From NCBI GenBank assembly GCA_963762545.1, contig CAVXLC010000002.1:248001-312000 (forward strand): a stretch of DNA of 64,000 nucleotides, given 5' to 3'. Made by a program: the position numbers and the translations under genes. Source of the DNA: JABFSM01 sp963762545. GTDB taxonomy: Bacteria; Gemmatimonadota; Gemmatimonadetes; Gemmatimonadales; GWC2-71-9. Below the pieces are notes generated by a model. The model saw nothing but the letters and a program-made list of their open reading frames with translations. It did no database searches and was not told where the DNA came from. Of the stretch, positions 27,276 through 36,214 are shown in pieces (position 1 is the first letter of the stretch; each line of letters starts with the position of its first letter).

Positions 27276-28262
27276 ATGACCTGGACAAAGCTGCGAATCG
27301 TGCCGGCCGCCGCGGCCGTCCTGCTGGCCGCCGTCGCCTGCGACAACGCGGGGTCGACGCTTACCCCGGCGCTGCCGGGCGGCGGGCTCCTGCGGCTGCA
27401 GGTCTACCTCGACCGTGATGGGTCGTTGACCCGGAACGACGTGGACACCACGTTCGCCGGCGTCAAGGTGACCTTGAGGCCGCCGAACGGGGGCTCCGTC
27501 ATCAAGACGCTGTCCCCCACTCCGCCCACCGGAGCCTTCACCGAAGGTGGCATTGTCGTCGGTAACTATTCCGTCACCGTCGACCCGACCAGCTTCGGCG
27601 ATTCCCTCGTGGTCGGTGACATCAGCCCGAACCTGATCAGCATCAAGGTGACCGACACCGCCCAGGTTGTCATCCGGCTCAGCTACCCGTCGCTGTCGAT
27701 TCGCCAGGCCCGGCAGCAGGCGGTCGGCAAGCGGGTCATGGTCCGGGGCCTCGTGCTCGCGGGAGTCCAGTCCTTCCGGGACACGACCTCCCATGTGCGC
27801 GACACCTCGGTCGCCATCCGGATGACCCGGGTGTTCGTTCGCAGCGGGGGAGGGAACAACCCGGGCGACAGCGTCACCGTGTTGGGAACCGTTTCGAGCC
27901 GGGACGGCCAGCCGACCCTGGATCAAGCGGTCGTCACGGTGTTCGCCACCCGGCCCGCTCCCGTACCACTGCCGGTCACCTCGCTGGTGGCGTCGTCCGC
28001 GCAGGGTGGCGCCCTCGACGCCTCGCTGGTCCTGGTGAGCAATCTGGTCATCAGCGAATCGGGGGCCCAGGCTCCGGACTACCGGGTCGTCGCGAGCGAC
28101 GGCTCGGGACCCCTCACGATCCTCTTCGACGGGACGATACCGATAACTCCCACCGCATTCCCGGTGGGCAGAACGATATCGGTTCGGGGGGTATTGGTGC
28201 CTGATGGGACCGGGAAATGGCAGCTCAAGCCCCGGAATGGAAATGACGTGACGCTCTTCTAG
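27276..28262 (+). CDS. Lipoprotein with Cna-B/SdrD-like and OB-fold-like regions
   Basis: This 328-aa protein starts two bases after the receptor stop (ATG 27276; an upstream TTG at 27270 is possible). The signal peptide ends in a lipobox (LLAAVAC), so it is lipidated. Residues about 45-135 resemble an SdrD/Cna-B beta-sandwich (LRLQVYLDRDGSLTRNDVDTTFAGVKVTLRP). Residues about 150-328 look like two small OB-fold-like barrels (RQQAVGKRVMVRGLVLAG, GDSVTVLGTVSSRDGQPTL, VGRTISVRGVLVPDGTGKWQL), as seen in surface proteins and nuclease-associated domains. Pairing with an outer-membrane receptor suggests a surface-exposed accessory; the ligand is unknown. Confidence 0.75.
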   Translation: MTWTKLRIVPAAAAVLLAAVACDNAGSTLTPALPGGGLLRLQVYLDRDGSLTRNDVDTTFAGVKVTLRPPNGGSVIKTLSPTPPTGAFTEGGIVVGNYSVTVDPTSFGDSLVVGDISPNLISIKVTDTAQVVIRLSYPSLSIRQARQQAVGKRVMVRGLVLAGVQSFRDTTSHVRDTSVAIRMTRVFVRSGGGNNPGDSVTVLGTVSSRDGQPTLDQAVVTVFATRPAPVPLPVTSLVASSAQGGALDASLVLVSNLVISESGAQAPDYRVVASDGSGPLTILFDGTIPITPTAFPVGRTISVRGVLVPDGTGKWQLKPRNGNDVTLF

Positions 28263-28278
28263 ACCGCGCGGGCCAGGA

Positions 28279-30234
28279 TCACTTTCCCCAGCGGCCCAGC
28301 CACGATTGCAGCATGACGATCGCCCAGAGTCCGGGGGCGTGGTTGGAGTGCCCCCGGTGAAACTCCCGCCAGGCCCGCCGGACCCGCTCGCCATCCAGGA
28401 CGCCGCCGCTGGAGATCCGCTCCGCCGAGAGCTGTTCCTCCGCCCACGGCCGGAGGGCGCCCCGGAGCCAGGTCGCGATGGGCGCCGTGAACCCCACCTT
28501 GGGCCGATCCACCAATTCGCGGGGAACCCTCCGGTAGAGCACCTCGCGGAGGATCCACTTGCCTCGTCCGTCGCGGATCTTGTGCTCGGGCCGGAGGCGC
28601 CAGGAGTACTCGACGACCCGGTGATCGAGGATCGGAACCCGCGCCTCGAGGCTCACCGCCATGCTCATCCGGTCCACCTTCGTCAGCAGGTCGTCGGGCA
28701 GGTAGATCATCTGGTCGGCCAGCATCACCCGATCGAGCAGAGTTCGGTTTTGGCCGGCGGGGCTCAGCGCCGCGAGAAACGGGTCTGGGTCTGTCGTCCG
28801 CGAGACGAGCAGCTCCTCGGGCCTCTGCCACACCGAGAGCAGCGAGCGATACATCGCCCCTTCGTCTCCGGCTCGAAGCAGGCTGCCGAGCTTGCGGACC
28901 TTCTCTCCCGGCAGCCGGTGCTTGAACCGTCGGGGGAGGACCGGGGCGACGGTACGGTAGACCGAGTCCCAGGTGTCCTGGTTGACCATGCCGATCGCCG
29001 CGCCCAGCGCGCGGCGGGCTCCCCCGGGGAACCGCTCGGCCAGCGATACCAGCCCCGGCCCGCCCAGGTAGCGATTGTAGCCGCCGAACAGCTCGTCTCC
29101 ACCATCACCGGTCAGCGCGACCGTCACTTCCTTCCGGGCCAGCTCGCACACCAGCATGGTGGGGATCTGGCTTGGATCGGCAAACGGCTCGTCGTTGTGC
29201 TCCGCGAGTCTGGGCGCGAGAGCGAGGGCGGCGCGGTCGTCCAGCGGCAGATCGTGATGCTCGGTTCCCAGGAAGCGGGCGATGGCGCCGGCGGCGGGGC
29301 CTTCGTCGTGTTCGGTGCCGGGGAAGCTGATCGAGTAGGTCTTCACCGGCCGGGAGGAAGCGGCCTGCATCAGCGCGACGACCGTCGAGGAATCGATGCC
29401 ACCGGAGAGCAGGGCGCCCAGCGGCACGTCCGCCTCGAGCCGGAGGGCTACCGCCTCCTGAAGCAGGTGGTCGAGCTCGGTGACGACCTGGGCATCCGTG
29501 CCGGTGACCGGATCGGCCAGTCCGGCGGAGGCGCGCTCCGGGAGGGACCAGTAGGCCTCGCTCGGCGGGAGCTCCTTCGAGACGTCACCCACCACCAGAT
29601 GATGCCCCGGCGGCAGCTTCCGCACTGATTGGAGGATCGAGCGGTCTCCGGGCACGTAGAGATAGCGGAGGAAATGCAGCGCCGCCACCGGATCGATGTC
29701 GCGGGACATGGCGGGCCCCGCCAGGATGGCGCGCAGCTCGGAGCCGAAGAGCAGGAGGCCGGATCTCCAGGCGACATGGAGCGGCTTGATACCGAGCCGA
29801 TCCCGGACCAGGTGCAGCTCTCGCCGATCGGCGTCCCAAACCGCAATGGCGAACATCCCGATGAAGCGGCGGATCGACGCCGCGACACCCCACGCCTCGA
29901 ACGCCGCGAGCAGGACTTCGGTGTCGGAATGCCCCCGGAACCGTGCTCCCGAGTCCAGGAGCGCGCTTCGCAGGCTCCGGTGGTTGAATACCTCACCATT
30001 GAAGACGATGGTGTAGCGACCGGTCGCCGAGTGCATCGGCTGCCGGCCCAGCTCGGAGAGATCGATGATGGAGAGGCGGCGGAAGCCCAACCCGATTCCC
30101 GCCCCGCCGTCCACCCAGACCCCCGAATCGTCGGGTCCCCGGTGGGCCAGCGACCGGGTCATGGCCCGCGTGTGCTCCCCGAGCCAGGCCGGATCGGCCG
30201 GGCTCGAGGCCAGGAGCCCCGCGAGTCCGCACAT
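28279..30234 (-). CDS. asnB: Asparagine synthase (glutamine-hydrolysing)
   Basis: A 651-aa protein with an N-terminal class II glutaminase (catalytic Cys2 in MCGLAGLL, RGPDDSG, VFNGEVFNHRSLR) and a C-terminal synthetase with the ATP pyrophosphatase loop LLSGGIDSSTVVALM and TGDGGDELFGGYNRYL. It matches AsnB and the closely related amidotransferases found in surface-polysaccharide loci that amidate sugar acids. It lies 12 bp downstream of carB on the same strand, so it is probably in the carA-carB operon. Whether the product is asparagine or an amidated uronic acid cannot be read here; a nucleotide-sugar dehydrogenase at 62917 could supply uronic acids. Confidence 0.9.
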   Translation of the reverse strand: MCGLAGLLASSPADPAWLGEHTRAMTRSLAHRGPDDSGVWVDGGAGIGLGFRRLSIIDLSELGRQPMHSATGRYTIVFNGEVFNHRSLRSALLDSGARFRGHSDTEVLLAAFEAWGVAASIRRFIGMFAIAVWDADRRELHLVRDRLGIKPLHVAWRSGLLLFGSELRAILAGPAMSRDIDPVAALHFLRYLYVPGDRSILQSVRKLPPGHHLVVGDVSKELPPSEAYWSLPERASAGLADPVTGTDAQVVTELDHLLQEAVALRLEADVPLGALLSGGIDSSTVVALMQAASSRPVKTYSISFPGTEHDEGPAAGAIARFLGTEHHDLPLDDRAALALAPRLAEHNDEPFADPSQIPTMLVCELARKEVTVALTGDGGDELFGGYNRYLGGPGLVSLAERFPGGARRALGAAIGMVNQDTWDSVYRTVAPVLPRRFKHRLPGEKVRKLGSLLRAGDEGAMYRSLLSVWQRPEELLVSRTTDPDPFLAALSPAGQNRTLLDRVMLADQMIYLPDDLLTKVDRMSMAVSLEARVPILDHRVVEYSWRLRPEHKIRDGRGKWILREVLYRRVPRELVDRPKVGFTAPIATWLRGALRPWAEEQLSAERISSGGVLDGERVRRAWREFHRGHSNHAPGLWAIVMLQSWLGRWGK

Positions 30235-30246
30235 GCTACGAGCTCA

Positions 30247-33200
30247 CTACTCCAGGGGCCTCGGTTGGCGTGCCAGGTACTCGTCCCACGCCCGGATGGC
30301 CGGCGCGCGGCCGCGGCGGTTGCGCAGCGCGTTGACCAGCGCGGTCGCCAGCATCAGGTCGGTGACCAGCGGCACGTCCGCGTCCACGGCACGGCGGCGG
30401 ATGAGGTACCCGTCGGGGCGCCCCAGCTCGTCGTAGGAGCGGGGCACGTTGACGACGAGATCCACCAGGCCTTCGTCGATGACGTCCATGCCGCTGCGGC
30501 CCTCGCCGGGCGCCTTTGCCAGCACCGAGCAGGCGATACCTCCGGCGTGGAGCGCTTCGGCCGTCCCGCTCGTCGCGTAGAGCGCGAGGCCCAGCTCCTC
30601 GGAGAGGGCCCGCGCCTCCTCGAGAAACGAGTATTTGTCGCTCGGTGGACCGAGAGAGAGCAGCACCCCTTTGCGCGGCATCCGGAAGCCGGTCGCCGCC
30701 ATCCCCTGCAGCAGCGCCTCGTCTCCATCGTCGCCAAAACAGCCGACCTCGCCGGTGCTCGCCATCTCGACTCCCAGAATCGGGTCGGCGCCAACCAGGC
30801 GCGGGAAGCTGAACTGGGGCACCTTGACCGCCACGTAGTCCAGGTCGAGCGCGCGGCTCTCGACCGGTTTGCGCACGCCCAGCATCCGGCGGGTGGCCTC
30901 GCGCACGAAGTTGATGCCGGTCACCTTGGACACGAACGGCAGGCTCCGGGAGGCCCGCAGGTTGACCTCGATGACCCGGACCCGGCCATGCTTGACCAGG
31001 AGCTGGAGATTGAACGGGCCGGTAATCTGGAGCGATTCGGCCAGCTGGACCGCGATCTTCCGCGCCCGGTGAATGATCGGGAGGGGAACGGTCTGCGGCG
31101 GCAGCATCAGCGTCGCGTCGCCGCTGTGGACCCCGGCGTCCTCGACGTGCTCGCAAATGGCCCACAGGACGACGTGTCCCTGGTCGCTGATGGCGTCGAT
31201 TTCTATTTCCCGGGCCCCGGTCTCGAACTTGGTGACCACCACCGGATGCTCGGCATTCACGGCGCGGGCCTGCTCCAGGATGCGGTCCAGCTCGGCGGGG
31301 TCGTGCGCGACGCTCATCGCGGCGCCGGACAGGACGTAGCTCGGCCGGACCAGCACCGGATAGCCGCCCAGTTTCTCGATCGCGTCGGTGGCGTCGGCGC
31401 GCCCGGTAATGTGGGTCCAGGCCGGCTGATCGATCCCCAGCGTGTCCAGCAGGCCGCTGAACTTCCGTCGGTCTTCGGCCATGTCGATGCTCTCGGCGCT
31501 GGTACCGAGAATCTTCACGCCGGCCCGCGCCAGCCGCAGCGCCAGGTTGTTGGGGACCTGCCCGCCCATGCTGACGATGATGGCCTCGGGCTGCTCGCTC
31601 TCCCACAGGTCGAGCACACTCTCGAAGCTGACCTCGTCGAACACCAGCCGGTCGCATTCGTCCCAGTCCGTGCTGACCGTCTCGGGGTTGTAGTTGAGCA
31701 TCAACGTCTCGTACCCCAGCTCGGACGCGGCGCGGACCGCGCTCACGCAGCACCAGTCGAACTCGACACTCGATCCGATGCGATAGGCACCCGACCCGAG
31801 CACCAGAATCTTCTTCCGGGTGCTCGGCGGGCTCTCGTTCTCGGTGGCGTGATAGCTCGGATAGAGATAATTCGTCTCGGCCGGGAATTCCGCGGCCAGG
31901 GTGTCGATGCGGGCCAGCCGCGGGACGATGCCATGGCTGAGGCGCAGCGCCCGCACCCTCTCCCCGGTCAGCTGCACCAGCCGGGCGATCCCGCTGTCGG
32001 AGAAGCCCAGCCGCTTGGCTCGCCCGAGCAGCTCCGGGGAAAGCGCCCCGGCCTCCGGGCCGGAGCGCTTGAGCTCGCCCCGCATGGCGACGATCTCGGC
32101 GATGCCGTGCAGAAACCAGTTGTCGATCCCGGTGAGCTCGTGGATTTCCTGCGGGGAGACGCCATCCTCGAGCGCCCGCGCGACCGCAAACACCCGGAGC
32201 GACGTCGGCACCCGCAACGCCTCCCGCACGTCGTCCCCGGTGAAGAAATCGGGATCCACCCCTCTCGCGCCGATGTCCAGCATGCGGACCGCGCGCTGGA
32301 TCACCTCCGGGAAGGTCCGGCCGATGGCCATGACCTCGCCGACGCTCTTCATCTCGCTGCCGATGCGGGTCGACACGCCCCGGAACTTGCCCAGGTCCCA
32401 GCGCGGGAACTTGCAGACGATGTAGTCGAGCGCCGGCTCGAAGAACGCCGTGGTCTTCTTGGTGATGCCGTTGGGGATCTCCGGCAGGGTCAATCCCAGC
32501 GCGATCTTCGCCGCGACATAGGCGAGCGGATAGCCGGTGGCCTTGCTGGCCAGGGCGCTCGATCGGGAGAGCCGCGCGTTGACCTCGATGACCCGGTAGT
32601 CGCAGCTGTTCGGCGCGAGGGCGTACTGGATGTTGCACTCGCCGATGATGCCCAGGTGCCGGATGACCCTGATGGCCAGGGTCCGGAGCAGCTGGACCTC
32701 CTCGTCGTTCAATGTCTGCGTGGGCGCGACGACGATGGACTCCCCGGTGTGGATGCCCATCGGGTCGAAGTTTTCCATGTTGCAGACCGTGATGCAGTTG
32801 TCCGCCGCATCGCGGACGACTTCGACCTCGATCTCCTTCCAGCCCTGAAGGTACTCTTCGACCAGGACCTGGCGGATGCCTCCATCGAAGGCGCGCTTGA
32901 GCGCCGGCTCGACCTCGGATTCCTTCGTGATCACGGCGCTCCCCTTGCCGCCCAGGGCAAAGGCGACCCGCAGCATCGCGGGCAAGCCGACCTCCGTCAC
33001 CGCGCGGCGCGCCTGCTCCATGGAGGTGCAGGCGACGCTCCTCGGGCTCTTGACGCCGATCTGATCCAGCCGCGCCTTGAACAGCTCCCGGTCCTCCGTA
33101 TCACGGATGGTCGACACCGGAGTGCCCAGGACCCGCACCCCCAGCCGGTCGAACACCCCGCGGTCGGCCAGCTCCATCCCGCAGTTGAGGCCGGTCTGAC

Positions 33201-33483
33201 CGCCAAACCCCAGCAGCACGCCGTCGCACCGCTCCTTCTCGAGGATCTGCTCGACGTTCTCCGGCGTAATGGCGACGAAGTACACCCGATCGGCCATGCC
33301 CTCGCTGGTCTGGATGGTGGCGATGTTGGAGTTGACCAGAACGGTGTAGACGTTCTCTTCCCGCAGCGCCTTCAGGGCCTGGGTGCCGGAGTAGTCGAAC
33401 TCACCCGCCTGACCGATCTGCAGCGCGCCCGACCCCAGCAGAAGTACCCGCCGGGGCATCTCGGTGGAGCGATGCGGGATCAC
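30247..33483 (-). CDS. carB: Carbamoyl-phosphate synthase large subunit
   Basis: A 1,078-aa subunit that makes carbamoyl phosphate from bicarbonate, ATP and the ammonia passed from CarA. The two homologous ATP-grasp halves are visible (LLGSGALQIGQAGEFDYSGTQALKAL at the start; VLGSGAYRIGSSVEFDWCCVSAVRAA at the middle), followed by the C-terminal methylglyoxal-synthase-like allosteric domain (KYSFLEEARALSEELGLALYATSGTAEAL). It overlaps carA by four bases (ATGA). The product feeds pyrimidine and arginine synthesis and is also the donor for the carbamoyltransferase at 59699-61531. Confidence 0.96.
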   Translation of the reverse strand: MIPHRSTEMPRRVLLLGSGALQIGQAGEFDYSGTQALKALREENVYTVLVNSNIATIQTSEGMADRVYFVAITPENVEQILEKERCDGVLLGFGGQTGLNCGMELADRGVFDRLGVRVLGTPVSTIRDTEDRELFKARLDQIGVKSPRSVACTSMEQARRAVTEVGLPAMLRVAFALGGKGSAVITKESEVEPALKRAFDGGIRQVLVEEYLQGWKEIEVEVVRDAADNCITVCNMENFDPMGIHTGESIVVAPTQTLNDEEVQLLRTLAIRVIRHLGIIGECNIQYALAPNSCDYRVIEVNARLSRSSALASKATGYPLAYVAAKIALGLTLPEIPNGITKKTTAFFEPALDYIVCKFPRWDLGKFRGVSTRIGSEMKSVGEVMAIGRTFPEVIQRAVRMLDIGARGVDPDFFTGDDVREALRVPTSLRVFAVARALEDGVSPQEIHELTGIDNWFLHGIAEIVAMRGELKRSGPEAGALSPELLGRAKRLGFSDSGIARLVQLTGERVRALRLSHGIVPRLARIDTLAAEFPAETNYLYPSYHATENESPPSTRKKILVLGSGAYRIGSSVEFDWCCVSAVRAASELGYETLMLNYNPETVSTDWDECDRLVFDEVSFESVLDLWESEQPEAIIVSMGGQVPNNLALRLARAGVKILGTSAESIDMAEDRRKFSGLLDTLGIDQPAWTHITGRADATDAIEKLGGYPVLVRPSYVLSGAAMSVAHDPAELDRILEQARAVNAEHPVVVTKFETGAREIEIDAISDQGHVVLWAICEHVEDAGVHSGDATLMLPPQTVPLPIIHRARKIAVQLAESLQITGPFNLQLLVKHGRVRVIEVNLRASRSLPFVSKVTGINFVREATRRMLGVRKPVESRALDLDYVAVKVPQFSFPRLVGADPILGVEMASTGEVGCFGDDGDEALLQGMAATGFRMPRKGVLLSLGPPSDKYSFLEEARALSEELGLALYATSGTAEALHAGGIACSVLAKAPGEGRSGMDVIDEGLVDLVVNVPRSYDELGRPDGYLIRRRAVDADVPLVTDLMLATALVNALRNRRGRAPAIRAWDEYLARQPRPLE

Positions 33484-34583
33484 CGGCCGCCTCGGCGCGC
33501 CGTGTCACACAGGTGCAGGAATTCGTCGAACAGGAAGCCGGTGTCTTCGGGGCCGGGACCGGCGTCCGGATGGAATTGCACGCTGAAGACCGGCTTGAAG
33601 CGGGCCCGGATGCCTTCGTTGGTGCCGTCGTTCAGGTTCATGAACCAGGGTTCCCAGTCGCGCGGCAAGGAGTCCTCCCGAACCGCGTATCCATGATTCT
33701 GACTGGTGATGAAGCAACGGCGGGTCCCGATTTCCTGTACCGGCTGATTCACGCCACGATGGCCATACGGGAGCTTGTAGGTATCGCCGCCGGCCGCCAG
33801 GCCCAGGATCTGGTTCCCCATGCACACGCCGAAAATCGGCAGGTTGGACCGCTGGAGCAGGCCGCGCACCTGCTCGACGAGCTCGCTCAGGTCCTTGGGG
33901 TCGCCGGGTCCGTTGCTGAGCAGCACGCCGTCCGCGTCGTTGGCGAGCTCTCCGAGGTTGGCGTGCCAGGGCGCCCGGGTGACCACGGCACCCCGCTTGA
34001 GCACCGCGCGGGTCAGGTTGTCCTTGACCCCGATGTCCACCAGGAGGACCCGGGGACCGGTGCCGCTCCCGATCCGGGTGACTTCGGTGGGCGCCACCAG
34101 CCGAAACAGCTCGCGCCGCATCTCCACGCCGGCGGCCGCGTTCCGGGCCTGGTCGATGGACCCGTCGGCGGGCACCAGCCACCCGCGCATGGTTCCGTGC
34201 TCGCGCAGGCGCCGGGTCAGGGATCGGGTGTCGATCCCGGTGACCGCGGGAATGCCCTCGCCCGTGAGCCATTCACCAAGGGTCCGAGCCGAGGCATGGT
34301 GACTCGGCCGGTGAATGACATGCTGGACCACCAGCCCCTGCACCTGGATGCGATCCGATTCGAACGGCCCATCCAGACTGCCCGGCGGACGGGGCGCGGG
34401 GACACCGTAGTTTCCGGCCAGCGGGTAGGTCAGCACCAGGATCTGCCCGCGAAATGACGGGTCGGTGAGGGCCTCGACGTAGCCGCTCATGGCCGTGGTG
34501 AACACCACCTCGCCGACCACCGGACTCAGGGCGCCGAATGCGGTTCCATCGTATTCGGTCCCGTCCTCGAGGATCAGCTTCAT
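33480..34583 (-). CDS. carA: Carbamoyl-phosphate synthase small subunit
   Basis: A 367-aa glutaminase subunit. The N-terminal CarA domain reads LEDGTEYDGTAFGA...GEVVFTTAMSGYVEALTDPS. The class I amidotransferase has nucleophile Cys254 in FGVCMGNQ, QNHGYAV, and His338 in QFHPDAGPGPEDT. Two positions differ from E. coli CarA: CMGNQ in place of CLGHQ, and HPD in place of HPE at the catalytic triad. The phrases WFMNLNDGTNEGI and CMGNQ recall Bacteroidetes-type CarA. A good Shine-Dalgarno (GGGAGGA, about 34593-34599) precedes ATG 34583 but sits inside a short GC hairpin. The 246-bp region upstream holds a sigma-54-like promoter and an inverted repeat, and no gene. Confidence 0.95.
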   Translation of the reverse strand: MKLILEDGTEYDGTAFGALSPVVGEVVFTTAMSGYVEALTDPSFRGQILVLTYPLAGNYGVPAPRPPGSLDGPFESDRIQVQGLVVQHVIHRPSHHASARTLGEWLTGEGIPAVTGIDTRSLTRRLREHGTMRGWLVPADGSIDQARNAAAGVEMRRELFRLVAPTEVTRIGSGTGPRVLLVDIGVKDNLTRAVLKRGAVVTRAPWHANLGELANDADGVLLSNGPGDPKDLSELVEQVRGLLQRSNLPIFGVCMGNQILGLAAGGDTYKLPYGHRGVNQPVQEIGTRRCFITSQNHGYAVREDSLPRDWEPWFMNLNDGTNEGIRARFKPVFSVQFHPDAGPGPEDTGFLFDEFLHLCDTARRGGR

Positions 34584-34741
34584 GCGGGGGGGTCCTCCCG
34601 CAGGCTGCTCTATGGGGCTTTCCGCGCCCGAACCCGGCTTCTTCGACCGGGCCCGGCTGATCGCCGAGGAACTGCTTTCGAGTCTGGTGATAGCAATCTC
34701 CTCGTTCCGTCCTGAATTACCCTGGGGCCAGACCTGCGAAG

Positions 34742-34758
34742 AGCAAACTGGGTGCCAC
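34742..34758 (-). promoter_or_regulatory. Candidate sigma-54 promoter of carA-carB-asnB
   Basis: Read on the minus strand the site is GTGGCACCCAGTTTGCT: perfect TGGCAC and TTGCT with GG-to-GC spacing of 12, and 11 of 14 defined consensus positions match. The predicted start is near 34731, giving a leader of about 148 nt before carA. The inverted repeat at 34811-34828 is centred 64 bp upstream of the -24 GG, a normal place for an enhancer-binding protein. A sigma-54 promoter is not the usual control for carAB. Confidence 0.55.
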
Positions 34759-34810
34759 CAACCTCAAAGCCGGCAAAGAGTTGCCTGTGCTGGCCTTAGG
34801 TCGAGAGTTG

Positions 34811-34828
34811 TGTCGTGCCGACGCAACA
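34811..34828 (-). promoter_or_regulatory. Candidate enhancer site C: TGTTGCGT-N5-CGACA
   Basis: On the minus strand this reads TGTTGCGTCGGCACGACA. Its left half TGTTGCGT is identical to that of the repeats at 53329-53346 and 61633-61650, with the same total length of 18 bp. It starts two bases after the VanZ stop codon (34830) and could also fold as a hairpin (34807-34827), but no T-run follows, so I favour an operator/enhancer role. Confidence 0.5.
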
Positions 34829-34829
34829 A

Positions 34830-36062
34830 TCAGGACTTGGCCGGCTCGCTGGCGGAGAATAGTTGCTCGGTCGTCTGGTTTGAAGCAGCCAGCCCCAATC
34901 GTCGGGACAGCCACCATCCGGCCCCGATTCCGCCCACCGCGGCGAGCATCGTTTCCGGGCTCGGGAAGGCGGTCCGCTCGATCAGGGGACCGGCCACGAG
35001 CGTGAGGGCCAGGGCGGCGATCGCGGCAACGCGCTCCGGGGCGAGGAGGATTCCCACCGCCAGGAAGATCAGCGCCGCCCCGACGAACGGCCACCACATT
35101 GTCTGGGCGCGTGCCTCGAACTCGAAGGGAAGAAATCCCGTCCAGAAGAGCTCGGGACCGAGACGGACCCGGCTGGTCTTCGCGGTCTCTCCCTGGCCTA
35201 CCCGCAGCTCCAGCCCCCGTCGCGTCGCCTCGAACACGATTGGGATGGTATCTCCCGGGGTGGGAGGCAATGCATTGTCCATTCGCAGCCACAGGGTTCT
35301 CATCGACAAGTCGCTCAGTCGCAAGCGTTGCCGGGCGAGCACCGAGGTTCCGGTTTGCCAGAGGCTCGCCAGCTCGTCCCCCCCCCCGGAAATCGCGACG
35401 AGCTGGGCACGCCCCTCGAATGGCCCGCCGGTGACGATGGTGGTCGCCAGACGGAACGTGTCCGATCGGGCCACCCGCTCGCGGAGCACTCCGGCGCCGA
35501 AGAACCGCCCATCCGGAACCGCGATTCCGTCAGCCGACAGGCTCAGGATCCGTCCCGGAAAGAGTGTCGTTCCGAAGAATTCATGTCCCCAGAAGCCGTA
35601 CCAGATCCCTCCTCGCGGCAAGATCGGGATGACCAGCAGACCGCCGATCATCCAGACCGTTACCACTGCGATCGCGAGAGGCACCCCCGCGATTCTGCGC
35701 CACCGGGCTCGTTCGCCCCAGGTCGCAACCAGCATCGCGCCCAGCGCGGTGCCCAGGCCATTGGTGACGACGTCGTGGAGCGAGGAGGTGCGATTCGGGA
35801 TCCACCACCGCTGCGTGAGCTCGATGGCGATGCTCGCGAGCGTGCCGATCGCGATGGTGCCCCGGACCCGCCCGCCCGACAGCGCCAACCCGATACCCAG
35901 TGGGAGGAACAGGAGAATGTTGAGGACGAGGTCCGTCAGCAGGTACTCTCCGCCGCTCGCCGGCGGGGGCCCGGGTTCGCCCGGCCGGAGAGTGAACCAG
36001 GCAATGGCCAGCACGGCCGCGATCGTCACCGCGGCGCCCACAGGACGAGGCGATGTTGTCAT
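34830..36062 (-). CDS. VanZ family membrane protein
   Basis: A 410-aa protein with a VanZ-like N-terminal membrane domain: helices around residues 10-28, 45-65 and 70-87, the motif LLFLPLGIGLALSG, and IELTQRWWIPNRTSSLHDVVTNGLGTALGA, the conserved VanZ loop. Two to three further helices follow at about 125-150. Residues about 165-330 form a beta-rich extracytoplasmic part of LamG/concanavalin style (DTFRLATTIVTGGPFEGRAQLVAIS, LWLRMDNALPPTPGDTIPIVFEATR, LELRVGQGE), then two more helices. Such VanZ-plus-sandwich proteins recur in exosortase/exopolysaccharide loci. It is divergent from the deacetylase gene at 36215; the 152 bp between hold no obvious promoter match. Confidence 0.82.
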   Translation of the reverse strand: MTTSPRPVGAAVTIAAVLAIAWFTLRPGEPGPPPASGGEYLLTDLVLNILLFLPLGIGLALSGGRVRGTIAIGTLASIAIELTQRWWIPNRTSSLHDVVTNGLGTALGAMLVATWGERARWRRIAGVPLAIAVVTVWMIGGLLVIPILPRGGIWYGFWGHEFFGTTLFPGRILSLSADGIAVPDGRFFGAGVLRERVARSDTFRLATTIVTGGPFEGRAQLVAISGGGDELASLWQTGTSVLARQRLRLSDLSMRTLWLRMDNALPPTPGDTIPIVFEATRRGLELRVGQGETAKTSRVRLGPELFWTGFLPFEFEARAQTMWWPFVGAALIFLAVGILLAPERVAAIAALALTLVAGPLIERTAFPSPETMLAAVGGIGAGWWLSRRLGLAASNQTTEQLFSASEPAKS

Positions 36063-36214
36063 TCGTTCCGAGACTGCTTCCCGCCGGACGAGGAATAGCT
36101 AATTGCTCGTTCTCCGGTAATTTTGCACCATGGCCGCGAAACCGAGGGTGGCGACGTGACGAAGTGGGGCATCCAGGGCTGGGTCTAATGTAGGCCGCTC
36201 TCCTTCCCGGGAAC

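Noticed and set aside
30236..32638. Long antisense-type frames inside carB, the Ig-repeat gene and other genes
   Set aside because: They are GC-rich shadow frames with Arg/Gly/Pro/Ala-dominated sequence, no domains and no ribosome sites.
34807..34827. Hairpin after the VanZ stop read as an intrinsic terminator
   Set aside because: No T-run follows on the minus strand, and the right-hand part is an 18-bp repeat shared with two other promoter regions, so an enhancer-site reading explains more. Dual use is not excluded.
34830..36062. Exosortase in the XrtA-like gene group
   Set aside because: The membrane protein here has the VanZ loop and lacks the exosortase Cys-Arg-His pattern; no PEP-CTERM tail was found on any protein in the window.
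36116..36127. Sigma-54 promoter before the deacetylase gene
   Set aside because: The GG-to-GC step is 9 bp where 12 is required; the same holds for the similar motif at 39428-39439.
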